Assembly: GCA_014529385.2 (NCBI GenBank)
Contig: CM043942.1
Span: 20,816,991 to 20,880,990, forward strand
Reading direction: 5' to 3'
Source of the DNA: Adiantum capillus-veneris
Taxonomy: Eukaryota > Streptophyta > Polypodiopsida > Polypodiales > Pteridaceae
DNA length: 64,000 bases
A model generated the notes under the pieces. That model was given only the letters and a program-made list of their open reading frames with translations. It made no database searches and was not told the DNA's origin. Of this stretch, positions 42,902-54,400 are shown in pieces (positions within the stretch are counted from its first letter, which is position 1; each line of letters opens with the position of its first letter). A program made the position numbers and the translations under genes.

Positions 42902-44222
42902 CACTAGGTTGGTAACCTAACAGGACATAAAAGTGTCCTTTTAGGGTTTTGAAAAAAACCTCCAAAACCATAGTAGATCCACTCATTTTGTAAAATCCTT
43001 TCATGAGGTTATAGTTCAAGGCCTACTACACATGTAAAAAATAAGAAACCTGTAAAATTTCTCATCTTTTGGTCACACCAAGCCTCCAAAGTTGATGGAC
43101 CAGTACATTTTCATCAAAACAGTCATTTCTTACGTTTTGTTGCATAAAAATAAGATTAGGGATTTTTGTAGGACTTGAGATAAGTTCCCTACTTAACTTC
43201 AATGGGTTGGTGACTAGAACATATGATTGCTTCTCACTCACTATTTTTTGTTTTTCCAAAAGAAATAGGTACAAAAAAGTTGAATTTTTACCATTCTGCA
43301 AACCTATCATCAAAGTTTCTATAGCCACGCTCAATACAAATAATATATGCATGTTTTCTTAGTTCCCTATTGTTATTTAGGTTCATAAGGAGCCATGGAG
43401 CATGTCAAAAGAATATTACATCTCTTACCAAGGGGAATCTTGGGGACAAAGATGAAGTGCTAAATACAGCAAACATGAAAAATCTGGGTTCAACATTATG
43501 AGTTGTAGAATCCCATAGAAACTATTCAATATCTAGCCAAATTTGATCCTTATGACTAGATATGGTTACTACCTACAAAATGCATGTAGTTGTCACAAGA
43601 AACTAACAATATTGAAAAAGATATACTTGATATACTAGAATGTTTTGTTTTCTTCTATAATTGAAAAAATCAACCATCGTTGTCTACTATGCAAAATAGG
43701 GTATTAGGTGCCCCAAAACTCAAGGAATATTAGCTTTATGTTACAATGTGTGACATAGAAAATCAAAACTGCATTTGGATATCATGAAAGCCACCAAAAA
43801 AATCATAGAAGAGCTAAAATTGGCTAAAAAACAGGATTTGACAAATTTTTTAATTTGGTCATAACTTACAACTTTAACATTTATTTCTCCCTAGAAGCAT
43901 CAAGACATGTTGAGGACTACTAAATATACTTCTCTAGCATTATAGACCTCACAAACATGAATTCTAGAGTGGTATAGATGCAAAAAGTTGAATAAAGCCA
44001 AAAATAGGACCCGTTTTTTCACACAGTTTAGTTTGTGAAATGTTGTGCAAGGACAAGGTTAGAGATGGAATTGATATTCCAAAAAAAAGTCGAGTTTTTT
44101 TCAGCTCATGAGACAACTTTCTAGACAGATAGCACCTCAAAATCCATTTTGACACTCTTGACATAATTCAAGGAAAATGGTCACTTAACAGGACATAAAA
44201 GTGTCCCATTACCAACCTAGTG
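42902..44222. mobile_element. Element F: non-autonomous DNA element with TTAA (or TA) target
   Basis: 1321 bp with a perfect terminal inverted repeat CACTAGGTTGGTAA (42902-42915 and 44209-44222). A 20-bp direct repeat AACAGGACATAAAAGTGTCC lies inside each end (42919-42938 and 44188-44207), which itself has inverted arms GGACA/TGTCC. Flanks are TTAA. Because TTAA is a palindrome, a TA duplication with a 15-bp repeat ACACTAGG... fits equally. Internal frames are short (96 residues at most) and show no transposase motif, so it would need a partner in trans. It is AT-rich and unlike its surroundings. Confidence 0.85.
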
Positions 44223-44226
44223 TTAA

Positions 44227-46448
44227 CACAACTACCAATGAATGGTTCCAGCACCCAATTTTCTCTCTCTTGATAGAAGGAAGGTCCATTTGACAGCCCA
44301 AATGGCAATACTATGTAGCAATAGCAGCCCCATGGCGTAATAAAAGTGGTCTTTGTGCGGTCTTTAAGAGCAATCTTCAATTGAAAATAGCCTGAAAAAC
44401 CATTACACACACTGTACCTCTCATAACCTACCACTGAATCCAAGATCTGATCGATGAATGGAAGAGGATATGGGTTCTTCTTAGTGGCTGCGTTTAAGGG
44501 TTTAAAATCTACACAAATTCTCCACTTCCCATCCTTCTTTGGACTGACTACAACTGGACTCACCCATTCTGTGGTCTCCACAGGGACTATGAACCCTGCC
44601 TTCAACAACTTGTCCACCTCTTCTCGCAAGGCTTCCATTTGCTCTTGACCCATCCTTCTTAGCCTTTGCCGCACTGGCTTAGCACCTTCTTTCAGCTCTA
44701 TATGAATCTCTTCGCCCTTGAACCCTCTGATCTCTTCATATGAAGTAATGAACAAATTAGGAAAACTAGCTAGCATGTGCAAATATATATCCTTCTCCAT
44801 AGCTGAGACGTCTCCACTGATCATTTGTGTCATCAATTCCTGCTTCTTTGACATCTCAACCTTGGTTTGCATCAGCCCTTCAATCACTTCATAAGGCTCT
44901 TTACTTTCATCTTCAACCTCATTCGCAAATGCAACTAAACCAAACTCCTGGATTTCTTTGTCCATCAAAAGAAATGCAACATCAGCATCCTCATCACTGC
45001 TGTTAGTGCTATCATTGTCCTCATCTGTCACCGTGGAAGAGTCTTCATCACTAGACTCATCCTCATCTTCATAAAGCTCCTCTAATCGTTTCCTTGTGTC
45101 CATATTATAAAGCTTCTTGGTACATGTCTTTCCATAGAGGCTAATCGTACCATGTCGCCAATCTTGAACAGCTCCCACTGCAAGTAACCACGGTCTGCCA
45201 AGTATAATAGGATATGCTCCCAACCCTGCTAGCATCACATGAAAATCAACCACTCCCTTTGCATCATATGCCTCCACTTCTAAGCTCTTTACAACACCCA
45301 AGCATTTTACTTTTTGATGGTTTGCCAATCTGATCCAAAAACCTGACACCCCAGCCACTGTGAGACCCATCTTCTCAACGCATGAGTCTGTTATGATGCA
45401 TATTTGGGCTCCGCCATCCACATAACCTTGTCCCAAATTTTTCCTTTTATGCCACACATCTACTATTGGACAAATGTCTAGTAGCTCATCCATTGCCAAC
45501 ACCTTTACTGAACCTCTCTCGGGCTCTTTCTCCATTGGGTTAACCATCCTCTTCCACTGTCGCTTTAGCTTAGGCACCATCTCTATAAGTTGCCCAAAAG
45601 TAACATCGGCTTTCCTGCTTGTCAGATCCTCCTTCAAGTCATAGCTTAATTGCCCATCCCCTAGGGGAAAATCTAAAACATGAAACTTTCGATGAACTCT
45701 CCTTTTCCTCTTGGCCTTGACATCCTCACCTTCATGGCTCTTTCCTTTCTTCTTACTAGGACCTGGGGCACTTCTTCCTTCCTTATCCTCTGTGGTCCTC
45801 TTCCCAATAGGCATCACTAATGTATCCTCTAGCTTTGATGCCTTCTCCAAGGTGACTACACTTAGCACTTTTGTCTTTCCCTTTTCCTCCTGGGTCAGTC
45901 CACTGGTTCCTTCGTCTCCCTTAATTTCGATGCCATAATCATTTGACCTAGTTAGCACCTGTCTTGGCAATGGATACATGTCTCCCCCCATCCTTGGTGG
46001 CTTATCACATTGCGGGCTGATGTGACCCAACTCTCCACAATTATAACACGTGGGCGTCTGCCTCCAAAACCTACCATTGCTTTGTCCAACACCATTCCTA
46101 GGCCTTTCTTCACCTCCTGGATGATTTGCAAACCTCCCTCGACCTCGATTATTTCCCACTTGACCTAGCATGTTTAGGCTGAGATTCTTCATCAAATCTA
46201 CCACTTGCCTCATGTCTTGCCTTAGCCCATCATCTTGCACCGATGTAGTGACCATTGCTGGCATAACCTGAGTAGTAACAGGAACCACTGGTTCATGATG
46301 AACCCCTGACATGCGACCTTGCGAAGAATCCATAGGCTGAAATTCAGACCTCATGGGCAAAGACTCCACCCCTAACTGGCTCATTTTCCTCAGCTTCCAC
46401 TCTTTGATCCTTGCTACCTCTAGTGCATCTTCATATGTCCAAGGCTTC
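44227..46448 (-). pseudogene. gag-pol: Element E gag (truncated), protease and RT N-terminal part
   Basis: One open frame of over 730 residues without a real start, because it runs out of LTR sequence. Order: mid-gag (KPWTYEDALEVARIKEWKLR), Gly/Arg-rich patch, knuckle CYNCGELGHISPQC, basic linker (KKKGKSHEGEDVKAKRKRR), protease GYVDGGAQICIITDSCV with IILGRPWLLAVGAVQDW, an acidic stretch (DEDESSDEDSSTVTDEDN), then RT: REEVDKLLKAGFIVPVETTE, KWRICVDFKPLNAATKKNPY, YCYIVLPFGLSNGPSFYQ and LEPFIGSCV, where F is inserted. The frame is clean, so E was probably active not very long before it was deleted and hit by F. Confidence 0.85.
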
Positions 46449-47177
46449 CCGGAACAGCCCAAAACCGCAGTCTACAATGTCAAAGTGCTCAAATCCGACC
46501 TCGGATGAGCAGTTTACGGCCAAAACAGGCTCCAAAAACCCCAAAAACACACCTGCAGCTGTTCCTCCTCTCTTCTCCACGTTTTTTCTGGTCTTCTCAC
46601 AGTTTTTTCAGTTCCCACACTTAGATTTATTAGTTGGGCACCCGTGGCCTTTTAGATGACCTCAAACGGACCCCGAACATGTCAAAAACTGACCTCGCAG
46701 TGCATAGTTGTCACCTTTTTGCATCATCCGCACACCTGGCACTCAGTTTTTCCAAATAATGCATCCCGCAACCACGTGAAGTGGCCCCAAAAAGTGGTTC
46801 TCATGATGACCTTTCTGCATAAGTATCACAAGAAAACACCCATGTCATGTCCATACTTCTCCGCGTGCAAGTATTGACCCCATTCGCCCTCCTAACGCCA
46901 CTAGATGCCATCTGACGCACCTGCTTACCTCATGTCGTCGGCCCACAGATAGCTTCCTCGAGAAGTTTTACGCGCTACCAACTCCTCCTTATTGTAGAAA
47001 AAACACACTGGTACTGATAATAGTGAAAATCGCTGCACTATGTACACCCTGTCCTACCTGTACACACGTGGGCCCCACGTAACCACCTGGCTATGGAAAT
47101 TGGGCAATCCTTTATTTGATGCACCATGCATGTATATGTACATATGCGCAATCCCTTGCTCCAAAAAACTCCTGACA
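46449..47177 (-). repeat. 5' LTR remnant of element E
   Basis: 729 bp matching 39493-40224. The part equivalent to 39083-39492 is missing at the inner side, where mid-gag sequence begins directly at 46448. The outer end is CTCCTGACA, then ACGT. Confidence 0.85.
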
Positions 47178-47856
47178 ACGTGTATGATGTCTTTTTGGCC
47201 CTGTTGACTTCAAAAGCTGAACTGGGGCATATCCTTACATTCTAAGGGACCTTAGAAACCAAAAGCCAAGATTGTATTTATTTTTGAGCATATTTGAACC
47301 AGTAAGTTCCAAAGAACAAAAATTGATCCAGAATCAGACTGCACCTAATGACAACTTGCACAAAATTGGTCCAATTTTCATCTTGAAAGTTTCTAAGAGC
47401 TACATGCATGGTAGAGAACATTTGGAGAAGAAATGTTGCTATTTTTTTCATAAAGACTTTATACGCATATAAAGTCTAAGGGCCAAATTTAGAGAATATT
47501 GAGTAAATTGAGCCTGCCAAGTATTCCACTTAACTCTAACAACACATTTTACTAGTCAATTCAGTGAAATAACATATGCAGGGAACCCACCCTTCCAAAA
47601 AAAACTTTGGACGGGAAGTGCTTGCATGTTCTTACTAATCAATACTGAATGTTACTAAAGGGAGAACTAGCATTGACAATGATTTGTAGAGTCTAAAGTT
47701 TTGTACAGATAGCCAACAATAAGGTCCAGCATGTCAAGGCCAACCAAAATTACAATCAGTCAACCGATTGGAGAGCTGAAATAGCCAGAGTAAGAAATGA
47801 CAAAGCAAGATTTTAAGGTAAAAGGTTTGGATTGATAGTGGCGTGTAAAGGAACTT
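47178..47856 (+). other. Leader of element H, third part
   Basis: Starts with the right half of the palindrome split by E (ACGTGTATGATGTC). It carries another near-perfect 22-bp palindrome GACTTTATACGCATATAAAGTC at 47455-47476. No protein until the ATG at about 47857. Confidence 0.6.
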
Positions 47857-48050
47857 ATGTATTTAAGATCTAGAAGAAACCTCCAAAGAGACCAAAAATC
47901 ACAAGGAGATCAGGTCAGCATAACGTCTACGGAGGACAGTGTGACCCAAGCTAGAATAGATCCTCTAGCATCAATCATAGAAGATGGTAGTGGAACCGAC
48001 ACCTCCTCTGAACAATCTTTTTATTCTCATGACGGACCAGAACACCGCGG
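47857..48050 (+). pseudogene. Element H first protein, N-terminal part
   Basis: A frame starting MYLRSRRNLQRDQ, similar in style to the MHLRSGRVLEAK of B3, then Ser/Thr/Asp-rich (IIEDGSGTDTSSEQSF). It is cut at 48050 by the LTR of I and continues in frame at 58362. First protein after the leader, so gag-like by position. No knuckle seen. Confidence 0.55.
48046..48050 (+). repeat. Target-site duplication of element I, left copy (CGCGG)
   Basis: CGCGG precedes TGTCGTG. On the right, GCGG follows the LTR at 58358-58361, with the outermost base lost or merged. Confidence 0.75.
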
Positions 48051-50200
48051 TGTCGTGCTCTGGCATGTATATAGTGGGAACAGGCATTAAACGATTTATC
48101 TTGTGACTTTTTGACGCATAATTATACTTCATATAATACTCATATGCATTAAAAAAAATCTTTCTACCATACCTTAGTATTTACCTTTGAGGTAATATAA
48201 ATGTACATTACTATTAGAAAGTACTGAAAGCAAGTATCAATGATTGTGCCTCTTTTTGTCTGGGGGAAAAGCATTTGTATATTTCTTCTAATATCTCAGC
48301 TATACCCTACCATATAAAAATTATTTTATTCTTTTCACATTTATCTAATAATATAACCCTTCAATAATGCATACCTTCTTGGATACATACAAGAGGGAAG
48401 GGCCTACTAGAAGACTTTATGAAAAGGAAGATCCAAAGCTTCTTGGACCATCCCAATTTGAAATTCCGACCTAAGGGCGTGGAGAAAAGGCCAAAACCAA
48501 GTCAAGCTCTTTTAGTAGGCCAATTTTTCCTTTTGAAGCATGTCAATCCGAGTTACACGTCAAAAGTTACAGGGAAACCAGTGAAAAACCCTCTCACACC
48601 TACACTGCAAGAAGAGATGGTAAACAAGTGAATCAAGTGAAAAGAGGTAATCTTGGTCTTTTTCCATAAAATAAGATATTTGGAGTATAAAAGACATAAG
48701 CATGTGAATGTGACACCTCAAAGATGCCTTGAAGGACAAGACACACAAGCTGGGACCCCCTGCTGGAGCCACACAGAAGATGCCTAGGTGGGGCCCATAT
48801 ACATCATGCACCCACATGGAGCCTCAACGACCAAACATTCTGAATTTCATGATATTCTGAGTCCTAATATAGCCCATTTCAAGAAATATCCAAAGAACAT
48901 TTGATTTGGGCTAACTCTTTAGCCTAATCAAGTGATTATGTAAAACATGGCTCCCTCACCTATAAAAAGGGCAACCTTCTCGTCATTGGGGTAAGTTATG
49001 AGTGAGTGAGAATAGCTCAATTCCATAGTAACACACTCATCTTAGTACCACACTTTCTCTTGAAGAAAGGTTGAAGTCTTGCCTTATCTTCTCTCTCCAT
49101 TAAGGTGGTGGCGATTGCTCTCATGTAAGATATATGTTGCTAGTTTTACTTTCATTTGCATATCTAGTCCAATACTTGTCTCTAACTCTATCTCTATCTC
49201 TCATTATCTATCTTTAATACCACCACCACACTCAGATCTATCTTCAATTCTATCTTGTCGTGTCCTAATTGTTTCATTGGAAGGTATTCAAGCAGCAACC
49301 TTGTCAATGTAATGAGTACAACCTTCTTGCGGGAATCAATTATGAGCACAAGGTTAGTAACCATATCTTCATCTTCCATAAGCATCTCTCTCTCTTAAGG
49401 TTCTCATTCTCTTCCACAAACTCTACAATCTCCTTGCTACAGGTACTTCTCTCCCCGCAATATCCTTATTGCCCAAGGGCAGCAATAGGGCTTGGGAGAG
49501 AAACTCTCTTCTTCTTCTCCTTTCACTTCTTTCACACCTTTATCTTTGAACATACTAGGTATATCATTGATGAATAACCATAATCCACATAGAGGTAATT
49601 TCTTTCAATTCCATTCAGCGCAATCTATTAGGGTCAACATTTGGATTAGTCGAAAGATTCACTTTCAGCAACGCATAGTGTTTCTATTTGGTCTTGAAAG
49701 GCTCAACGAAATACTTCTCTCACCAGATCCCATCATACTACCTATTATTGACTATGACTTCTCTTTTGATGTGAATGTGGTTATTTTTTTATGAATCAAG
49801 AGTATTTGTACTCACAACTAGTCCCAATCGTTAGACAAAACATATACATTATAGTAAGCACAAAGCTACAGTTCCAAAGAGCAATCCGCAGCTTATTTGG
49901 ACAACAAATATTAAATATCATTAACTCATCCATTAACCCTTTTATCCTACCCATGATACGATATGATCGTAATCTCGATGTTTTTATTTTTGTTTTGTTC
50001 TGACTATCTTTCACGAGTTCTCTCCATCACGTGTGTGTTTGTAAGGAAAATTGAGCGGCTTCTTTGGCTACATTTCTTCTTTAGCTCTAGAAGATATGTT
50101 ATCTACATCTTAGCTCTTTCTCATAACCCTTGAGCTTCCTCACAAATTCTCACATGAAGAGTCCCGGTGCCTTCCTGGCAAGACCGCCTACTTTTTGACA
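48051..50200 (+). repeat. 5' LTR of element I
   Basis: 2150 bp, TGTCGTGCTCTGG to CTTTTTGACA, with TATAAAAAG at 48961-48969. Frames of 70-102 residues occur at the same places in both LTRs (for example 49269 and 57426), but they overlap each other in different frames and show no motif, so I do not call them genes. Confidence 0.9.
48961..48969 (+). promoter_or_regulatory. LTR TATA box (TATAAAAAG)
   Basis: Present in both LTRs (also 57097-57105), about 900 bases from the LTR start. Confidence 0.55.
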
Positions 50201-50253
50201 TATTTTTTGTGAACCCGACACGAACCTGCCAGGGTGAGAATTTGTGGGTAACC
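50201..50253 (+). other. Short leader of element I, no standard primer-binding site
   Basis: Only 53 bases separate the LTR from the first gag ATG. The sequence TATTTTTTGTGAACCCGACA follows the LTR end and has no TGG next to the LTR. Priming could be by a tRNA fragment or by self-priming, as known for some fungal gypsy elements; this is inference. Confidence 0.4.
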
Positions 50254-52620
50254 ATGGGTGATCATGTTGAGCAACAGGGTATGGATTTTGACCCATAAAC
50301 AATGCAAATGTTTCAAGCATTTTCAATGTTCATGCAACAACAACATGCCACTAAAAGAAGGGAGATTCCAGCAACGAAGGCCATACAAGCGGTCGTCAAC
50401 AGAATGGATCAATTCAATGGCAAAGATGTAACCAATTACTTATACAAGTATGTGAAGGAGATGGAGTTGCATCGCGTGTCAGAAGGTGAGATGATTCAAA
50501 GCTTTGAGCTAGTTGTTGCTCCAGAAATTAGGGAGCATGTTAGGGCAATTAACGATGGGCATGGGAGAAATTGGGAAGAACTCAAAGTAGCTTTAAAGGA
50601 GGAATATTTCATGGAGGACTCGGAGAGAGTGACCAAAAGGACATTCTTAGAATGGGTAGTCAAGCCAAAGCAAGGACTATCAATAACAGATCTACTTAGG
50701 GAATTGGAGCGGCGCTATGCACAACTCACATGGACAGAAAGGGCCACACTAGATGCAGAGAATACAAATATTTTCTTACAAGCTGCAGGTAAAGAGTTTC
50801 AAGAAAATTTGGAGCTTCTTCTTGAAGATAAAGATGCTGATCAAGGACTAAAGACCGACTGGAATGAGGTTGAATGTGTTGTCTCACTGCTTGCCAAACG
50901 ACAAAGAAGAAGGGGCAAGATGGTAGTAAACACTACAAGTCCTTCCACCTCAACTTCTGACAAAATGGTAAAGCCTACTTTTATCGCTCCTAAGTTTGAT
51001 GAGTCCATGCTAGATGAGCTTGTGAAGGGAATGCGTGACTTGAAGGTGAAGCTTGCAAAGCTTGAAGAAAAAGGCCAACCATCAAGGCCACTTCCTAGGC
51101 AAAGACAACAGCACAAAGAAGGGTTTGTTAATAGATGTATTTGGTGTGATAGTACAGACCATGTAAGAAGGGATTGTGATGATTTTAGTCATGCTTTGTC
51201 AAAAGATGTTGTCTTTTTTAAGGATGGTAAAATCCACTTAAGAGAGACAGGTCTACCCTTGAGAACTAACTTTGGGAAGGGGGGAATGCAAACCTTAGTT
51301 GAAGATATGGCAACTAACCGTGCCAGCTCTTCAGTTGAGGCAGCTACTTATGGAGTAAAAATTGAGCACCTTAATGATGAAGAGGCGAGTGACCATCATG
51401 GTCAAACTTGGCCAAATGTCATGCAATTAGCTAAAAAGGGAAAGCTTACAAAAGAGATTCTACATAAAGCAGGTGATTGCATACGTCTAGAAACAGGATG
51501 GAATGATCCAGTGGACTCATTGTCAGTGCATGCCTACATTACAAAATGCCAACAAAATGAGGCAATTGTAGAAGAGAAGCGCAGATGTGAGAATGCTGAT
51601 GAAGGACCATCAAAAAGAGCTTCCAGAAGTGGGGGAAGAAGCGACTCAATGCCTTCCCAAACACCCTCAACACAAGGATCATCTCCACCTGAGGTACTCA
51701 TGGAGGAGTCTACACCAGGAAAGAAGAAAGAGCCAACAAAAGGTAAGACAAAAGGCCCAACTTATAAACTACAATCTGATATTGAGGTTGCTACAGATTT
51801 AAAGAAAGTCTTGGAGGAAAGGATCTTGAATAGCAAGATTGAGTTTACTCTGGGAGAAGTTCTTGGCATTGCAAAGCGTGAATTCCATGAGGAGATCATT
51901 GAAATCATCAAGAGGAAGAGGCAAACCCTCGCTGAAGTTTCTTGTCCACAGGTTGAAGGGAAAACCTCGAAGACACAAGGGATGCAGCTGCAAAATAAGG
52001 AGGATGATGAAACTGTGGTAGGATGCTACCAATCTAGTGGGAGAGTGAAGCAAGTGCATTTCTCAAATGATGATGAAGAAGTTGAAGATATTCCTAGGAG
52101 TTACTATTCACGAAGTCATTGGGCAAGGGCTACTACAGAAACTTTGGTCAAGGTAGGTGATCTTGAAGAGACATTTATTGCCTTGATTGACCATGGTTCA
52201 GAAATAAACATAATGTCAAAGAGTCTCTACAACTGGCCGATGGACACAGATCATGGCTGCATACTAAAAGTGGCAAACAATTCATCCGGTGAATTGTATG
52301 CAGCATGTCCAGGTGTGAAGGTAACAATAGGTGATGTAAAGATTGACCAAAACTTCTTTGTACAAGATACATCTTCATATCATCTCATCCTTGGACAACC
52401 CTACATTGTGGGAGTTCGAATGGAAACAAAGGTAATGGATAATCATTCAGCATATGCTAGGATACGTATCAAAGATGGTAAACGAGCTGTCCAATTTCTC
52501 ACACGTTGTGTAAACCATGAAAGAAATTGTGACAACCTCAAAGAACATCCTCTACCGGAGGTGAGAAAAGAGTTTCATGATCATAGAGAAATGATGGGTT
52601 TTGGCCAAGTACCATTGTAA
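50254..52620 (+). pseudogene. gag: Element I gag and protease
   Basis: I place the start at ATG 50254 (MGDHVEQQGMDFDP), in frame with the long open stretch from 50302. A TAA at 50296-50298, possibly a former CAA, separates them. Gag has helical capsid segments (LYKYVKEMELHRVSEGEM, EWVVKPKQGLSITDLLREL) and the knuckle CIWCDSTDHVRRDC near 51150. A Ser/Pro/Lys-rich middle follows, then the protease: LIDHGSEINIMSKSLYNW (Asp codon 52189; DHG instead of DSG/DTG), DTDHGCILKVANNSSGELY and LILGQPYIVGVRMETKVM. The frame closes at 52618-52620. The remaining protease tail continues in another frame to about 52800. Confidence 0.85.
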
Positions 52621-52801
52621 AGCGAGATTGCAGTGGTACAGAAAGAAAAAGAGTCTCGCCTGATCCAAAAATAGGTGAAACTTTTTCAACGGGCTCCTTG
52701 GTAACAAGGAATGGATCAGTATGTTTTACAAAACTTGAAGATTTGAAGAGATGTGAGAGGCAATATGTGCATAATGTACAAATAGGCATGAAAAGAGTGG
52801 G

Positions 52802-54400
52802 TTGCTAGAGCCTACTGAAAATGTTTTGGGTTTGTGTGAACAAGTTTCTTTTGTAGATACTATGGGTGAGCTTGATGCTATAATGGGGTCTAATTTGCAT
52901 CTTGAAAATGAAGTTGTGGAAGTTTGCTCTATGGAAATGTATCAAGTAATAGAAGCCTTTAAAGAAAGCCAAATAGTTGGCCCAGAAGTCCATGTTGAAA
53001 CTAAATACAAGATTGTAGCAAAGAAGGTGAAACCAGTAGCTTCACCCTTACCACCCAATAACAAGGAAAAGATTGAGAAAGATTCTTTACAACCAAGTTT
53101 GAGGAATCCTAAAAAGATTGGGCATACCTTTACAAAGGAGTCTTTTCAAGAGTTGCAGATTGGTTGCGAAGAGTTTCTAACATTGGAGGAGACAAAGTGC
53201 TTCAAAGAAATGCTTTCAAAGCATGGTAAGGCTTTTGCATTTGAGCCACATGAGATAGGATGTGTTGATCCTTCTATTGTAGCTCCAATGGTAATTTTCA
53301 CAATACCTCATGTGCCTTGGAATCTGCAGCCTATTCCGGTTCCAAAGGCTCATTTGCCAAAGTTAGTAGAGCTACTGAATGAGAAACTCAAAATGGGAAT
53401 CTTGGAGCCTTCTTGTGCTCCATACTCAAAAAGGTGATTCACAGTTCCAAAGAAAAATGGTTCTCTACGCTTAATCCAAGATATGCAACCAGTGAACAAG
53501 GTGACAATTAGAAATGTACGTACAGGTCCAATTGTGGATGAGTTTGTAGAGGCATTTGCAGGGAGGGCAATCTACTCAATGGGGGATCTCTACTCAGGGT
53601 GTGATCAATTTTAGCTTGCAATCGAAAGCAGAGACTTGACAACCATGAGGACACCTTTGGGTTTGGTAAGGATGTGTACCTTGCCACAGGGAGAAACCAA
53701 CTCAGTTGCACATATGATGAATGGGATGAATAAGGTCTTACGTGACTTTATTCCTCAAATCACAATGCATTTCATTGATGATTTGCCTATCAAAGGATGT
53801 GAATAAAGTCACAAAGATGAAGCTTTGGATCTCAAGGGATGTCCCAGGTTTGTGGTAAATCACATAAATGATTGTGATAAAATTTTGTCTAGGCTGGAAG
53901 AAGTGAATCTTACATTGTCAGGGAAAAAATCTATGTTTGGTGTTAATGAAGTGCTCATTGTGGGGCACATGTGTGGGCCATATGGTAGGAAACCTTGTCC
54001 AAAAAAGGTAGATGCCATCCAAAGAATAAAAGAAACATGCACTAGCATCACTGAGGTTAGAAGGTTTCTGGGAGCATGCGTCTTCTATGTTATTTGGATT
54101 CCACATTATGCACATGTAGCTGGTCCTCTTTATCAGCTGCTTAGAAAGAATCAAAAGTTTAAATGGACAGAAGCACATGTAAAATCCATGAAAAAGCTAA
54201 AGGAGTTGCTCCAGTCAGCAACGACTTTGAGAAAGGTAGACTATGAGTGTCAAAGGCCAGTAATTTTGACAGTAGACACCCGTCCTACAGGGATTGGATG
54301 GGCGATAGGGCAAGATGACAAAGAAGGACACAAGTATGTGGTAAGATTTGGAGCAAAGGTACTAAGTGCTCTCCAAAGAAACTATCCAACAGATAAAGAG
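52802..54400 (+). pseudogene. pol: Element I reverse transcriptase and RNase H
   Basis: RT reads KIGHTFTKESFQELQIG, FKEMLSKHGKAFAFEPHEIG, VAPMVIFTIPHVPWNLQPIP, then a TGA at 53435-53437 (where a Trp is likely), FTVPKKNGSLRLIQD, YSMGDLYSG, a TAG near 53612, TTMRTPLGLVRMCTLPQG and the active-site region FIDDLPIKG (IDD). Next come VGHMCGPYGRKPCPKKVDAI, RRFLGACVFYVIWIPHYAHV and RNase H (VDTRPTGIGWAIGQDD). A one-base shift near 54385 moves the frame; it continues as QQIKRELWGMVTALKSGKEY. Also a TAA near 53807 that is not a simple Gln change. Confidence 0.85.

Larger units (their letters stand above)
39083..47177 (-). mobile_element. Element E: Tat-like Ty3/Gypsy element with archaeal-type RNase H
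   Basis: On the minus strand E reads 5' LTR remnant (47177-46449), gag middle, knuckle, protease, RT, RNase H, a second archaeal-type RNase H, integrase and 3' LTR (40224-39083). ACGT flanks it on both sides (39079-39082 and 47178-47181). Element F interrupts RT. The 5' end has a deletion that fuses LTR U3 to mid-gag, removing the primer-binding site, so the copy cannot replicate. LTRs differ by roughly 4 percent by eye. Confidence 0.88.

Noticed and set aside
42902-44222. F as a CACTA (En/Spm) transposon
   Set aside because: The ends read CACTAG, but CACTA elements make 3-bp duplications and have longer characteristic subterminal repeats; here the flank is TTAA and a TAA/TTA 3-bp direct repeat does not fit the symmetric ends.
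31649-47476. Palindrome array as a CRISPR-like array
   Set aside because: Units are far apart, diverged, in a plant retroelement leader, and lack uniform spacers.
49269-50014. Frames of 70-102 codons in the LTR of I, present in both LTR copies
   Set aside because: Conservation follows from the LTRs being copies of each other. The frames overlap in different phases and lack motifs.
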